In this document: positions 28,159 through 37,900 of the stretch, piece after piece
Layout of the letters: every line of letters starts with the position of its first letter
How positions within the stretch are numbered: the first letter of the stretch is position 1
Origin: Candidatus Thiothrix putei
GTDB taxonomy: Bacteria > Pseudomonadota > Gammaproteobacteria > Thiotrichales > Thiotrichaceae
DNA length: 64,000 nt
Reading direction: 5' to 3'
Assembly: GCA_029972225.1 (NCBI GenBank)
Contig: CP124756.1
Span: forward strand, 3,020,001 to 3,084,000
Notes under the pieces: model-generated
Database searches by the model: none
What the model saw: only the letters and a program-made list of their open reading frames with translations
Told to the model about the DNA's origin: nothing
Position numbers and translations under genes: made by a program

Positions 28159-28776
28159 ATGGGCAATATTAAAGCAGCACTGCTAATGGGTGCAGTCACT
28201 ACTGTACTCGGCGGATGCGCACCAATGGGTTCATACCCGCAAACCGCGCAATACCCTTACTGGAATCACACCGTTCCGGGGGTTTACCAAAACCAAGCAC
28301 GACCGTATTTCACCAGTTATAATCAACCCTCGATGTCGCAACCGGCATTTTCACAACAATACCAACCGTTTTCGCAACAAACCGAACCGTATGATGCACC
28401 CGCCCGCCGCGCCTTATTAGCACAAGCGCATCAAGCCCTAGGCGTGCGCTACACGTTTGGGGGTGAAACCCCACGCGAAGGCTTTGATTGCAGCGGCCTG
28501 ACCCAATACGTCTACAAAAATGCCCAAGGCATCACCCTACCCCGCACCGCCGCCGAACAAAGTGCCGCCAGTCGCACCCTTAGCTTTGAACAAATGCGCC
28601 CCGGTGACTTAATTTTCTTCCGCACCAGTGGCAGCAAAGTCAACCATGTGGGTATTTATATTGGGCGCGGGGATTTCATTCATGCCGCATCCGGTGGCAG
28701 CAAGGTGAGTATCGACAACTTGAGTAAAACCTATTGGCAACAACGTTTGGTTAAATTTGGCGCTTTTCTCGCTTAA
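28159..28776 (+). CDS. NlpC/P60 cell-wall hydrolase, lipoprotein
   Basis: An outer-envelope peptidoglycan endopeptidase of about 205 residues. Two starts are possible, 28129 and 28159; both give a signal ending in the lipobox VLGGC. A linker rich in Tyr, Gln and Pro follows. The catalytic NlpC/P60 domain has the Cys in FDCSGLTQYV, the first His in NHVGIYIG and the second polar residue in DFIHAASGG. The LRPGDLIFF-type strand (MRPGDLIFFRT) is intact. It should cleave stem peptides in the cell wall. Confidence 0.9.
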   Translation: MGNIKAALLMGAVTTVLGGCAPMGSYPQTAQYPYWNHTVPGVYQNQARPYFTSYNQPSMSQPAFSQQYQPFSQQTEPYDAPARRALLAQAHQALGVRYTFGGETPREGFDCSGLTQYVYKNAQGITLPRTAAEQSAASRTLSFEQMRPGDLIFFRTSGSKVNHVGIYIGRGDFIHAASGGSKVSIDNLSKTYWQQRLVKFGAFLA

Positions 28777-28855
28777 AAACCCTCCATCTATGAACCTTTC
28801 AACAAGATTTGCCGACTGACCGTCAGGCCAGTTGTTAATTTTGGCTGAATAACGT

Positions 28856-28863
28856 CTATACTA
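28856..28863 (+). promoter_or_regulatory. Sigma-S-like -10 element before kbp
   Basis: CTATACTA fits the RpoS -10 preference and lies about 44 bases before the kbp ATG. A TTGTTA stretch 19 bases upstream could act as a weak -35. Confidence 0.4.
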
Positions 28864-28906
28864 CGAATGGAGACCAATCCATACGTAAATCATAGGAGAA
28901 AATAAG

Positions 28907-29350
28907 ATGGGACTGTTTGATTTTGCCCGTAACATTGGCAAGAAAATCTTCGGCAAGGAAGAAGAAGCACCTGCTGCTCTGACTCAACACATCAATGAAG
29001 ACAACCCTGGCGTTGACGGCTTGCAAGTGGAAGTCAAAGACGGCGTGGCTACGTTGACTGGTCAAGCGCAATCGGCTGAAGCACTGGAAAAAGCCGTATT
29101 GATGGCGGGCAATGCCATGGGCATTGAATCCGTGAAAGCGGATGGCATGACCATTGCGGACGGCAGCCAAGTCGGTGGTGATGACGAATTCTACGTGATT
29201 GAAAAAGGCGACACCTTGTGGGAAATCGCTGAGAAAGCATACGGCAATGGTTCAAAATACACCCGTATCGTCGAAGTTAACCGTGAAGTCATTAAAGACG
29301 CAGACAAAATCTTCCCAGGTCAAAAAATTCGCATCCCGAAAAGCATTTAA
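28907..29350 (+). CDS. kbp: Potassium-binding BON-LysM protein Kbp (YgaU)
   Basis: A 147-residue cytoplasmic protein with the same order and length as E. coli Kbp (149 aa). The N-terminal MGLFDFARNIGKKIFG helix is followed by a BON domain (about 25-85) and a C-terminal LysM domain (YVIEKGDTLWEIAEKAYGNG ... FPGQKIRIP). Kbp binds K+ and responds to osmotic stress in E. coli. The upstream sigma-S-like promoter agrees with that regulation. The yidB-type gene follows 18 bases later. Confidence 0.93.
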   Translation: MGLFDFARNIGKKIFGKEEEAPAALTQHINEDNPGVDGLQVEVKDGVATLTGQAQSAEALEKAVLMAGNAMGIESVKADGMTIADGSQVGGDDEFYVIEKGDTLWEIAEKAYGNGSKYTRIVEVNREVIKDADKIFPGQKIRIPKSI

Positions 29351-29368
29351 GTAAAGGTACAGGCACAC

Positions 29369-29839
29369 ATGGACATAATGCAAATTGCTACCCAAGTATT
29401 CAAAAGCCAATTGGATACTGACCGTGATGGTCAATTAGAGATCACTGAAATTGCATCAGCCATGATGAAACTCATGGGCAATAGCGGTAATCAAGCACAA
29501 GCAGGCGGTTTGGGTGGCTTAGCCTCCATGATTTCCGGTATGCAAGGCGGCGGTGACTCTGGTTTGGCATCACTGGCGGCTTCATGGTTAGGCAATGGTC
29601 AAAATGTACAACCTTCTAATAGCCAGCTGACTCAAATGTTTGGTCAAGATAAAATTGCAGCATTTGCCCAGCAATTAGGTCTTACCCCAGATCAAGCAAT
29701 GAAAGGTCTGCAAGCGGCTGTTCCAGAAGTCGTGGATAAAGCTTCCCCTAACGGTTCATTGGATATGGGTAGCCTGTTAGATTCCGTTGGTGGCGTGTCC
29801 GGCGCTATCGGTCTGGCAAGCAAGTTGTTCGGGCGTTAA
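29369..29839 (+). CDS. YidB-type protein (DUF937) with an EF-hand-like loop
   Basis: A 156-residue protein. The C-terminal half matches the YidB/DUF937 pattern (SQLTQMFGQDKIAAFAQQLGLTPDQA and a Gly/Ser-rich tail). Near residue 17 there is a calcium-loop-like stretch DTDRDGQLEI with the D-x-D-x-D-G spacing, which is not typical of YidB. It is coded with kbp and ends at its own terminator. Function unknown. Confidence 0.75.
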   Translation: MDIMQIATQVFKSQLDTDRDGQLEITEIASAMMKLMGNSGNQAQAGGLGGLASMISGMQGGGDSGLASLAASWLGNGQNVQPSNSQLTQMFGQDKIAAFAQQLGLTPDQAMKGLQAAVPEVVDKASPNGSLDMGSLLDSVGGVSGAIGLASKLFGR

Positions 29840-29866
29840 GCAATCTGACCGACCATTAAAGTCTGA

Positions 29867-29896
29867 AAGCCGCCCTAGTAAGGCGGCTTTTTATTT
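29867..29896 (+). terminator. Rho-independent terminator after kbp-yidB
   Basis: Stem AGCCGCC / GGCGGCT with a loop of seven bases, then TTTTATTTT. Confidence 0.85.
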
Positions 29897-29916
29897 TCTA
29901 ACACTGAAATTCACGT

Positions 29917-30324
29917 ATGCATAATGTTTTTACTTACGGATCATTGATGTTTGATCGTGTATGGTCACGCCTTGTAAACGGTCACTACACCGCGATACCC
30001 GCTACCCTACACGGGTATCAACGCCTTGCCGTCAAAGACGAAGAATACCCTGTTGCTGTCGCCGAACCCGCCGCAACTATCACTGGTATGCTATATTTGA
30101 ACATTAGTCTTGATGATATTGCCCGACTGGATAAATTCGAAGGTGACTATTACACACGGCTCCCTGTACCAGTCATAACAATAAAAGGGGTTATCTACCC
30201 CGCAGAAACCTACATCCTCAAACCAAACTACCAACACATTGCCACCAGCCATGTTTGGGATGAGAAACACTTTCGTACCCATGGCATTGAAAAATTCATC
30301 GCCCGCTACCAAGGTTTTCACTAA
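29917..30324 (+). CDS. Gamma-glutamylcyclotransferase-fold protein (AIG2-like)
   Basis: A 135-residue GGCT/AIG2-like protein. The N-terminal substrate loop VFTYGSLMF and the conserved glutamate in LDKFEGDYYTR are both present. Such proteins release 5-oxoproline from gamma-glutamyl amines or have related uses; the substrate is not known here. It is cytoplasmic and appears to be a single gene. Confidence 0.85.
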   Translation: MHNVFTYGSLMFDRVWSRLVNGHYTAIPATLHGYQRLAVKDEEYPVAVAEPAATITGMLYLNISLDDIARLDKFEGDYYTRLPVPVITIKGVIYPAETYILKPNYQHIATSHVWDEKHFRTHGIEKFIARYQGFH

Positions 30325-30409
30325 ACCGTAATTTTCATGGGAATACTGTTCTATTACCAGAATCTCACCTATAGTTAGCAGATTATTGTACAAGGCTGTT
30401 ACAAATCTT

Positions 30410-31378
30410 ATGACTTTCGTGACTGATCACAACACCTCTGACATAACGGCACTTTTCCCTATTGGCACAGTATCCGAACAGACAGGGGTAAACACCGTTA
30501 CATTACGGGCATGGGAACGCCGATATGGTTTAATCAAACCCCGACGCACCCCCAAAGGACATCGTCTTTACAGCCACCAAGATGTCGATCGTGTCAAGCA
30601 AGTGTTAGTTTTGTTGGGGCAAGGCATTCCTGTTGGACGAGTACGCGCCGTACTCGATAGCGGTGAGAATCCGCCAATGTTATTACGTGCTGCGCAAGAC
30701 GTACAAACTGATGACCCGTGGGGACACTATCACAACTTACTCCAACGCTGCATCCATAAGCTTGATGTCCGCTCACTGGAACATGCGCTCAATGAAGCTG
30801 TGTCGCTATACTCCCTAGAATTGGTTGCGAAAAAACTGATCCTGCCACTGCATCAACAGCTTTGGCAACAACAAGCCATGCTTCCCTCTACCCGCGCTGA
30901 CTACGCTTTCCTGCATGAGTTTCTATGCGTGAAACTCGGCTCGCGTTATTTACACCATAACAGCCGTGCGAATGGCAAACGTATCCTGCTAGTGAATACC
31001 CAAACCCATGCTGTGCAATTGGAAGTGCTTTTACTGGCGAACATTATCAGTCAACACGGTTATCAAGTCAGTTTGCTAGGCGTAGAAACTAGGTTGGATC
31101 ATTTACCGTTAATTATTGAGCGAGCCTCTTTTGACGCGCTGTTACTTCCCAAGACTGGTTTATCTGCCAGCTTGCAAGCCCTGAGCACCATGACACAAAT
31201 CCCTGTTTTTCTTAGTGGTCAGCACACCTCAGACATACATGAAGAAACTGCTAACAACCAAATCTTACACAACAATATTCACTGGCTCCCCGATGAATTA
31301 AGCGAGATTTGTCAAACCCTTGATCAAGTGCTCGTGAAAGAAGCTACTCACACACCAATCCTGCTCGCTTCAGCATGA
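30410..31378 (+). CDS. MerR-family regulator with B12-binding-type C-terminus (LitR/CarH-like)
   Basis: A 322-residue regulator (ATG at 30410; the frame opens at 30386). The N-terminal MerR helix-turn-helix is clear (FPIGTVSEQTGVNTVTLRAW ... TPKGHRLY). A middle helical domain and a B12-binding-like Rossmann domain follow. The cobalamin-ligand His seems kept in NTQTHAVQLEV, but the usual Gly of the H-x-x-G motif is replaced by Gln. Light-sensing CarH/LitR proteins of this build control photolyase genes. Its stop overlaps the photolyase start as ATGA, supporting such a role. Confidence 0.82.
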   Translation: MTFVTDHNTSDITALFPIGTVSEQTGVNTVTLRAWERRYGLIKPRRTPKGHRLYSHQDVDRVKQVLVLLGQGIPVGRVRAVLDSGENPPMLLRAAQDVQTDDPWGHYHNLLQRCIHKLDVRSLEHALNEAVSLYSLELVAKKLILPLHQQLWQQQAMLPSTRADYAFLHEFLCVKLGSRYLHHNSRANGKRILLVNTQTHAVQLEVLLLANIISQHGYQVSLLGVETRLDHLPLIIERASFDALLLPKTGLSASLQALSTMTQIPVFLSGQHTSDIHEETANNQILHNNIHWLPDELSEICQTLDQVLVKEATHTPILLASA

Positions 31379-32772
31379 CAACTGCACTGGTTTGGTTACG
31401 TCAAGACCTGCGCTTAGCAGATAACCCAGCGTTGTACCATGCTTGTCGTACCTGTGAACACGTTATCCTCGTCTTCATTGATGACCCGTTACCGACCTCT
31501 ATCAGCCAGTTAGGGGCTGCCAGTCGCGCGTGGTTACATCATAGCTTGCAAGCATTCGACGAACATTTGCAGGCACTGGGGAATCGCCTGATCTTGCGCC
31601 AAGGGGCTGCCTTACCTGTCTTACAACAATTGCTCGCAACCACCGGCGCAACCCATGTGTATTGGAACCGCGTGTATGACCCCGCAAGTCTTGCTCGCGA
31701 TAAGCACATCAAGGAAACCCTCAAACAAACGTGTAAGGTTCACAGCTTTAATGCCAGCCTGCTCAATGAGCCATGGGAAGTGTTAAAACCTGATGGCACG
31801 CCTTACAAAGTGTTTACACCGTTCTGGAAAGCAATGTTGAAATACGGCATTCAACACCTGCCATTACCCACTCCAGAACGTATCCCTGCGCCTGCTTATT
31901 TGCCCGATAGTTTGCCGTTGAATGCTTTGGCGTTATTGCCCACTATCCGCTGGGATATTGGCATGATGGCACATTGGCAGGTCGGTGAAGTGACTGCGAT
32001 GCATAAATTGCTGGCATTTCTGCCAAAAGGGGCGAATTACAAAGAGGCACGCAATCTGCCTGCACAAACTGGTACAGCCCGGCTTTCGCCGCATTTGCAC
32101 TTTGGAGAAATCAGCCCACGTCAAGCCGTGTATCACGCCGAACACTATTTGCAGTCACACCCTGATGCAGAAAATGGCTTGCGGCATTTTCTGCAAGAAA
32201 TTGGCTGGCGAGAATTTTCATACCATTTACTGTACCACTTTCCGCATACTCTGGAACGCGCACTGGATGCACGTTTCGACGCTTTCCCCTGGGCGGAAGA
32301 TCACGCGGCAGTACTAGAACGATGGCAGCATGGGAAAACCGGTTTTCCAATTATTGATGCGGGGATGCGTGAGTTATGGCAAACCGGCTGGATGCATAAC
32401 CGCGTGCGCATGATTGTCGCCTCTTTATTGACCAAAAACTTGCTGGTTCCCTGGCAAGCGGGTGAACAGTGGTTTCGCGATACCTTGGTAGATGCTGATC
32501 TGGCCAGCAATGTGTTTGGTTGGCAGTGGACAGCGGGCTGCGGGGCTGATGCAGCGCCCTATTTCCGCATTTTTAACCCGATTTTACAAAGCCAGAAGTT
32601 TGACCCCGAAGGGAAATACATTCGCCGCTGGGTTCCAGAGTTACAAAATCGGGATAATAAACAAGTGCATCTGCCTCGTGAGAGGGGCGATGATTTACGC
32701 GAATATCCTTTGCCCTTGGTAGATTTGAAAGCAAGTAGAACGGCAGCATTGACACTATTCAAACGGATTTGA
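31375..32772 (+). CDS. phrB: Deoxyribodipyrimidine photolyase (class I CPD type)
   Basis: A 465-residue blue-light DNA repair flavoprotein that splits pyrimidine dimers. The N-terminal antenna domain begins ALVWLRQDLRLADNPAL. The FAD domain shows TARLSPHLHFGEISPRQ, the WREFSYHLL stretch, GFPIIDAGMREL with GWMHNRVRM, and NVFGWQWTAGCGADAAPYFRIFNP. The catalytic-region Trp residues are present. Length and motifs fit the CPD class I group. It is coupled to the MerR/B12-type regulator by a 4-base overlap. Confidence 0.94.
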   Translation: MTTALVWLRQDLRLADNPALYHACRTCEHVILVFIDDPLPTSISQLGAASRAWLHHSLQAFDEHLQALGNRLILRQGAALPVLQQLLATTGATHVYWNRVYDPASLARDKHIKETLKQTCKVHSFNASLLNEPWEVLKPDGTPYKVFTPFWKAMLKYGIQHLPLPTPERIPAPAYLPDSLPLNALALLPTIRWDIGMMAHWQVGEVTAMHKLLAFLPKGANYKEARNLPAQTGTARLSPHLHFGEISPRQAVYHAEHYLQSHPDAENGLRHFLQEIGWREFSYHLLYHFPHTLERALDARFDAFPWAEDHAAVLERWQHGKTGFPIIDAGMRELWQTGWMHNRVRMIVASLLTKNLLVPWQAGEQWFRDTLVDADLASNVFGWQWTAGCGADAAPYFRIFNPILQSQKFDPEGKYIRRWVPELQNRDNKQVHLPRERGDDLREYPLPLVDLKASRTAALTLFKRI

Positions 32773-32793
32773 CAATTTATAATGCAAAACCAA

Positions 32794-32819
32794 GACAGAG
32801 AGCAAAATGCTCCCTGTCT
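32794..32819. terminator. Inverted repeat between convergent photolyase and exported-protein genes
   Basis: GACAG-AGAGCA / TGCTC-CTGTC forms a stem of about 10 bp with a short loop. No strong T run follows on the plus strand; the minus side is mildly T-rich. It may stop transcription from either side. Confidence 0.45.
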
Positions 32820-32893
32820 CAATTATTAAAGGATATGGCGCTATACACATAGTTTTTAGAAATTAGACAATAGCGAATAAGCTATCTAAAAAT

Positions 32894-33754
32894 TTAGTGA
32901 CCTCTATAAACAAATCCTACCGTTTTACTCACGTTTTTAGCTAACGAGCCAAATGCATAAGTTACTTTACCGGCAACATCTCCACTAAAGGGTTCTGTTG
33001 TATTGGATGCTGGCGAACAGTCTGTTTTTGGGAACCCCGTAAAATTCCCTGTAGACGTTGCACGAGCGTATTTCAGTGTATTTGCAGTGAGTGATAATAG
33101 CCCATTTCCTAGGGGATCACTGAGCGCAACAACCCCCGCACGGCTATTACTCATCACATCACTACCAGAAGCATTGTCAATATTGGCGTCAACCATTCTC
33201 GCAAGCGACACATCAGGGATTGTAGCACCGCTAATATTCTTGAGTACCATTGTCACCGTAATACTTTTAGTAGCCGCCGCAAAAGCATATTTTTGCACCA
33301 GACTAAACGCACCGTCACTGGTAGTTCGGGTAATTGTTAAAGGTAGCTTATTCGGCCCGTTAGGCTGGACAATAACAGGATCATTCCACCCAAATTCCCC
33401 TGCCGGAGCATTATCATAGTAGGATGCTCCCTCACCGGTACACACGGCATAGCCCTCAAAAGCAAATGAATCAACGTTGATGTGTTCGATGCCATTAGTA
33501 AGAAAACTCATGATATTGCCATCTTGGGTGACACACGCACTGATAGCATCCGCTCCCGTACCACCACTAAAGGTAGCAAAGCATGTACCCGAACTATCAA
33601 AACCCATAGCAGTCATTGAACTTCTGGCACTACCCCGTTCTCTGGAAACATCAGGATCGGCAGCAGCCATGGCGGCTTGAGATGCCATGACCCCTCCCAT
33701 CACCATACTCAATAACAACAAACGCTTAGTCTGACAGACAGCAGAAACTTTCAT
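32894..33754 (-). CDS. Exported protein of unknown function, tandem paralogue 2
   Basis: A 286-residue protein when started at ATG 33754, which has AGGAG 8 bases upstream and aligns with its paralogue's start (the frame opens at 33835). A signal peptide ends near MASQAAMAA. The mature part shares long near-identical stretches with the upstream gene: FSGGTGADAISACVTQDGN, PNGPNKLPLTITRTTSDG and LVQKYAFAAATKSITVTM. The pattern of beta strands suggests an immunoglobulin-like or beta-sandwich fold. No known family is recognised. Four cysteines could form disulfides outside the cytoplasm. Confidence 0.75.
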   Translation of the reverse strand: MKVSAVCQTKRLLLLSMVMGGVMASQAAMAAADPDVSRERGSARSSMTAMGFDSSGTCFATFSGGTGADAISACVTQDGNIMSFLTNGIEHINVDSFAFEGYAVCTGEGASYYDNAPAGEFGWNDPVIVQPNGPNKLPLTITRTTSDGAFSLVQKYAFAAATKSITVTMVLKNISGATIPDVSLARMVDANIDNASGSDVMSNSRAGVVALSDPLGNGLLSLTANTLKYARATSTGNFTGFPKTDCSPASNTTEPFSGDVAGKVTYAFGSLAKNVSKTVGFVYRGH

Positions 33755-33838
33755 GGCTAATACTCCTACACGCAATGGATTCAACGCTAAACTGTTTACG
33801 AGATTTTTTGGCGAAATACCTTTAAAGCTGTACATAAA

Positions 33839-34666
33839 TCACTCCCCAGTGTAGACAAATGCCACTGTCCGGCTGATATTCTTAGCCAATGAACCAAACT
33901 CATACGTCACTTTACCGACAGTATCCCCACTGTAAGGCGTTGTTGTGTTGGCTGCGGGTGAACAATCTAACCAAGGAAAGCTTGAATAATCCCCCGAAGA
34001 AGTGACAATAGGGTATTTCAAGGTGTTAGCAGTGAGTGATAACCGCCCAGCACCAAGCGGATCCTTAAACGCAACCACTTCCGCCCGACTGTTACTCATG
34101 ATGTTGTCAAAAGACTCAACATCAGCATCCACAATACGAGATAACCGTACATTAGGTTGAGTGACACCACTGGTATTTTTTAAGGTCATCGTCACAGTGA
34201 TACTTTTAGACGCTGCGGCAAAGGCATATTTTTGCACCAGACTAAAGACACCATCGGCGGTGGTTCGAGTAATCGTTAACGGTAGCTTATTGGGGCCATT
34301 AGGCTGTAAAATAGTCGGGTCATTCCACCCTGTCTCTGATTGTTTTCCCGCATCGGCTGCATTCCCACTAGCTGAGCACACTGCATACCCTTCGGTATAA
34401 ATATAATTACCACTGGGAAGATCGAAGCGTGCAATATTGCCATCAGCCGTGACACAAGCACTAAAAGCATCGGCCCCTGTACCACCACTGAATGTGGAAA
34501 AACAGGTGCCATTATTGTCTAAGCCCAATGGGCTTATCATCATCGTTCCTCCCTTCTGGTAATTATCCGAAGTAGCCGCGCCCACAGCCGTCTGACTTGA
34601 GATAATACTTAGCATGGAACCTAATAAAAGCATGTACTTATACTTAGCCAAAGTAGAAACTTTCAT
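33839..34666 (-). CDS. Exported protein of unknown function, tandem paralogue 1
   Basis: A 275-residue exported protein with a signal peptide ending about SSQTAVGAA and a GGAG ribosome site. It is the upstream member of a tandem pair. Shared segments are FSGGTGADAFSACVTADGN, PNGPNKLPLTITRTTADG and QKYAFAAASKSITVTMTLKN. Both copies end with a similar FGSLAKN-x-S-(K/R)-T-V-x-FVY strand. No domain could be named. The two genes are separated by 84 bases and probably share a promoter in the AT-rich region upstream. Confidence 0.75.
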   Translation of the reverse strand: MKVSTLAKYKYMLLLGSMLSIISSQTAVGAATSDNYQKGGTMMISPLGLDNNGTCFSTFSGGTGADAFSACVTADGNIARFDLPSGNYIYTEGYAVCSASGNAADAGKQSETGWNDPTILQPNGPNKLPLTITRTTADGVFSLVQKYAFAAASKSITVTMTLKNTSGVTQPNVRLSRIVDADVESFDNIMSNSRAEVVAFKDPLGAGRLSLTANTLKYPIVTSSGDYSSFPWLDCSPAANTTTPYSGDTVGKVTYEFGSLAKNISRTVAFVYTGE

Positions 34667-34955
34667 GATTAATACTCCAACAAATTGTTAATATCATTAA
34701 AAAACGTTCTACCTGTTTTCCATGTAAAACGTACTTAAAAGATTAGTAGTTAAATTTATAAATATAATTATTAATTTTATATCAAATCACTGTCATTAAT
34801 CCAAATTATAGATTGTTTATTTATGTTGCATAAAATATTTGAATTAGTTAAAAATAGCCATGAAACAGAATAGGTCATGTGCCATCGTCTGGTATCTCAT
34901 AAAGGTAAGATTCTGGTACGATACCCACCTTATTTAAACTGCTGATGATGTAACC
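34667..34955. other. AT-rich divergent intergenic region before metH
   Basis: 289 bases with marked A/T richness from about 34680 to 34870 and no open frame. It must carry promoters for metH (plus) and for the exported-protein pair (minus). No riboswitch fold (SAM or B12 type) was recognised. Confidence 0.5.
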
Positions 34956-37900
34956 ATGAACCGCACAACCCAACTCCAGCAAGCCCTAGCGAGCCGCATC
35001 CTGATCCTTGACGGCGCGATGGGCACGATGATCCAACGCTACAAGCTGGAAGAAGCCGATTATCGCGGCACACGGTTTGCCGACTGGCACACAGACATCA
35101 AGGGCAATAACGACTTGCTGGTGTTGACCAAGCCGGAAGTCATCCGCACCATTCACGGGGAATACCTCGCCGCTGGCGCGGATATTCTCGAAACCAATAC
35201 CTTCAACGCCACCACCATTTCGATGCACGACTACGACATGCAAGAGCTGTCGTATGAAATCAATGTGGAGGCGGCGAAACTGGCACGTTCGGTTGCCGAC
35301 GAATACAGCACACCCAGCAAACCGCGCTTCGTCGCAGGTGTGTTGGGGCCGACTAGCCGCACATGCAGCATTTCCCCCGATGTAAACGACCCCGGTTTCC
35401 GCAACGTCACCTTCGACGCGCTGGTCACAGCCTACATGGAATCCACCCGTGGTCTGATTGAGGGCGGCGCGGACATTATCCTGATCGAAACCATTTTCGA
35501 CACGCTCAACGCCAAAGCAGCGGTGTTTGCGGTCAAGCAGGTGTTCGACGAAAACAATATCGAACTGCCGATTATGATTTCCGGCACGATTACTGATGCG
35601 TCTGGTCGCACATTGTCCGGGCAAACCACCGAAGCGTTCTACAATGCGCTGGCACACGCCGACGCGATTTCCTTTGGTTTGAACTGCGCTCTTGGCCCTG
35701 ATTTGCTGCGCCAATATGTCGAAGAAATGTCCCGCGTGTGCGCTTCCCACGTTTCTGCTCACCCGAATGCCGGTTTGCCGAATGAAATGGGTGAATACGA
35801 CATGGATGGCGCGGAAATGGCAGTCCACATCCGTGAATGGGCGCAAAGTGGCTTCCTCAACATCGTCGGTGGTTGCTGCGGCACGTCGCCTGCACACATC
35901 AAAGCCATTGCCGACGCAGTAGCGGGGATTGCGCCACGCAAAGCACCAGAACTTGCCAAAGAATGCCGCCTTTCCGGTCTTGAACCGTTCAATATCGGCG
36001 CAAACAGCCTGTTTGTGAACGTCGGCGAACGTACCAATGTAACGGGTTCAATCAAATTCAAGCGCCTGATCAAAGAAGGCAATTACACCGAAGCCCTCGA
36101 AGTCGCGTTAGAACAAGTCGAAAGCGGCGCACAAATCATCGACGTGAACATGGACGAAGGTTTGTTGGATGCCGAAAAAGAAATGACGCGCTTCCTCAAT
36201 CTGATCGCTTCTGAGCCAGACATTGCCCGCGTGCCGGTCATGGTCGACTCGTCTAAGTGGGAAGTCATCGAAGCCGGTCTGAAATGCATTCAAGGCAAAG
36301 GCATCGTCAACTCGATTTCGATGAAAGAAGGCGAAGAAAAATTCATCGCCCAAGCCAAGCTGGTTCGCCGTTACGGGGCGGCAGTCATCGTGATGGCGTT
36401 TGATGAACAGGGGCAAGCGGATACGCAAGCACGGAAAATTCAAATTTGTACCCGTGCTTACAAGATTTTGACCGAACAAGTCGGCTTCCCACCCGAAGAC
36501 ATTATTTTTGACCCGAATATCTTCGCGGTCGCCACGGGGATCGACGAACACAATAATTACGCGGTGGACTTTATCGAAGCCACGCGCTGGATTCGCCAAA
36601 ACCTGCCGCACGCACACATTTCTGGCGGGGTTTCCAATGTGTCATTCTCGTTCCGGGGCAATAATCCGGTGCGCGAAGCCATCCACAGCGTGTTCCTTTA
36701 CCATGCCATTAAAGCGGGCATGGATATGGGGATTGTGAACGCGGGGCAAATGGCGATTTACGACGATATTCCTAATGAATTGCGCGATGCGGTTGAAGAC
36801 GTAATCCAGAACAAGGACGCGGGTGCGACCGAACGCTTGCTGGATATCGCCGCGAAATACAAGGGCGATGGCTCGGCTGAAGTGAAGAAGGAAGACCTCG
36901 AATGGCGTTCATGGCCGGTTGAAAAACGCCTCGAACACGCGCTGGTGAAAGGCATTGATGCCTTCGTCAACGAAGACACCGAAGAAGCGCGGGTAAAACT
37001 CGGTCGCCCGCTGCTGGTCATCGAAGGCCCGTTGATGGACGGCATGAATGTGGTCGGCGACCTATTCGGCGCAGGCAAAATGTTCCTGCCGCAAGTAGTC
37101 AAATCCGCCCGCGTGATGAAAAAATCGGTAGCGTACCTCGACCCGTTCATGGAACTGGAAAAAGCCGGTTGCGAGGTGCAAGCCAACGGCAAAATCCTCA
37201 TGGCAACGGTGAAAGGTGACGTGCATGACATCGGCAAGAACATCGTCGGCGTGGTGTTGCAGTGCAATAGCTACGAAGTCATCGACCTTGGCGTGATGGT
37301 TTCTGCCGAAAAAATCCTGCAAGTGGCGCGGGATGAGAAGGTGGACATTATCGGGCTGTCTGGTCTAATCACGCCGTCGCTGGATGAAATGGTGCATGTT
37401 GCCAAGGAAATGCAGCGGCAGGATTTCCATGTGCCGTTGCTGATTGGCGGGGCGACTACCTCCAAAATTCATACGGCGGTGAAGATCGAACCGCAGTACC
37501 AGAACGACATCGTGGTGTATGTGCCGGATGCGTCGCGGGCGGTGGGCGTGGCGAGTGCGCTGCTGTCCAAAGAGCAGAAGCCGGATTATGTGGCGAGCAT
37601 TCGGGCGGAATATGAGCAGGTGCGCGTGAAGCGTGCTGCGAACCAGACTGAACGCAAATTGGTGAGCATCGCTGCTGCGCGGGCGAATAAGTTTCAGGTG
37701 GATTGGGCGAATTACACGCCGCCTAAACCGAAAATCCTGGAAGAAAATCCTCCCCTAACCCCTCCTTTTGCAAAGGAGGGGAACAAGATTGTGTTTGACG
37801 ATTATCCGTTGGCGGAACTGGTGGAGCGCATTGATTGGACACCATTTTTCCGTAGTTGGGAATTGGCGGGCAAGTTCCCTGCCATTCTGACGGATGAGAT

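Noticed and set aside
34667..34955. SAM or cobalamin riboswitch before metH
   Set aside because: The leader is AT-rich and lacks the conserved core sequences of these riboswitches.
34986..35897. 303-codon ORF antisense to metH
   Set aside because: It is a shadow of the highly conserved MetH N-terminal domain.
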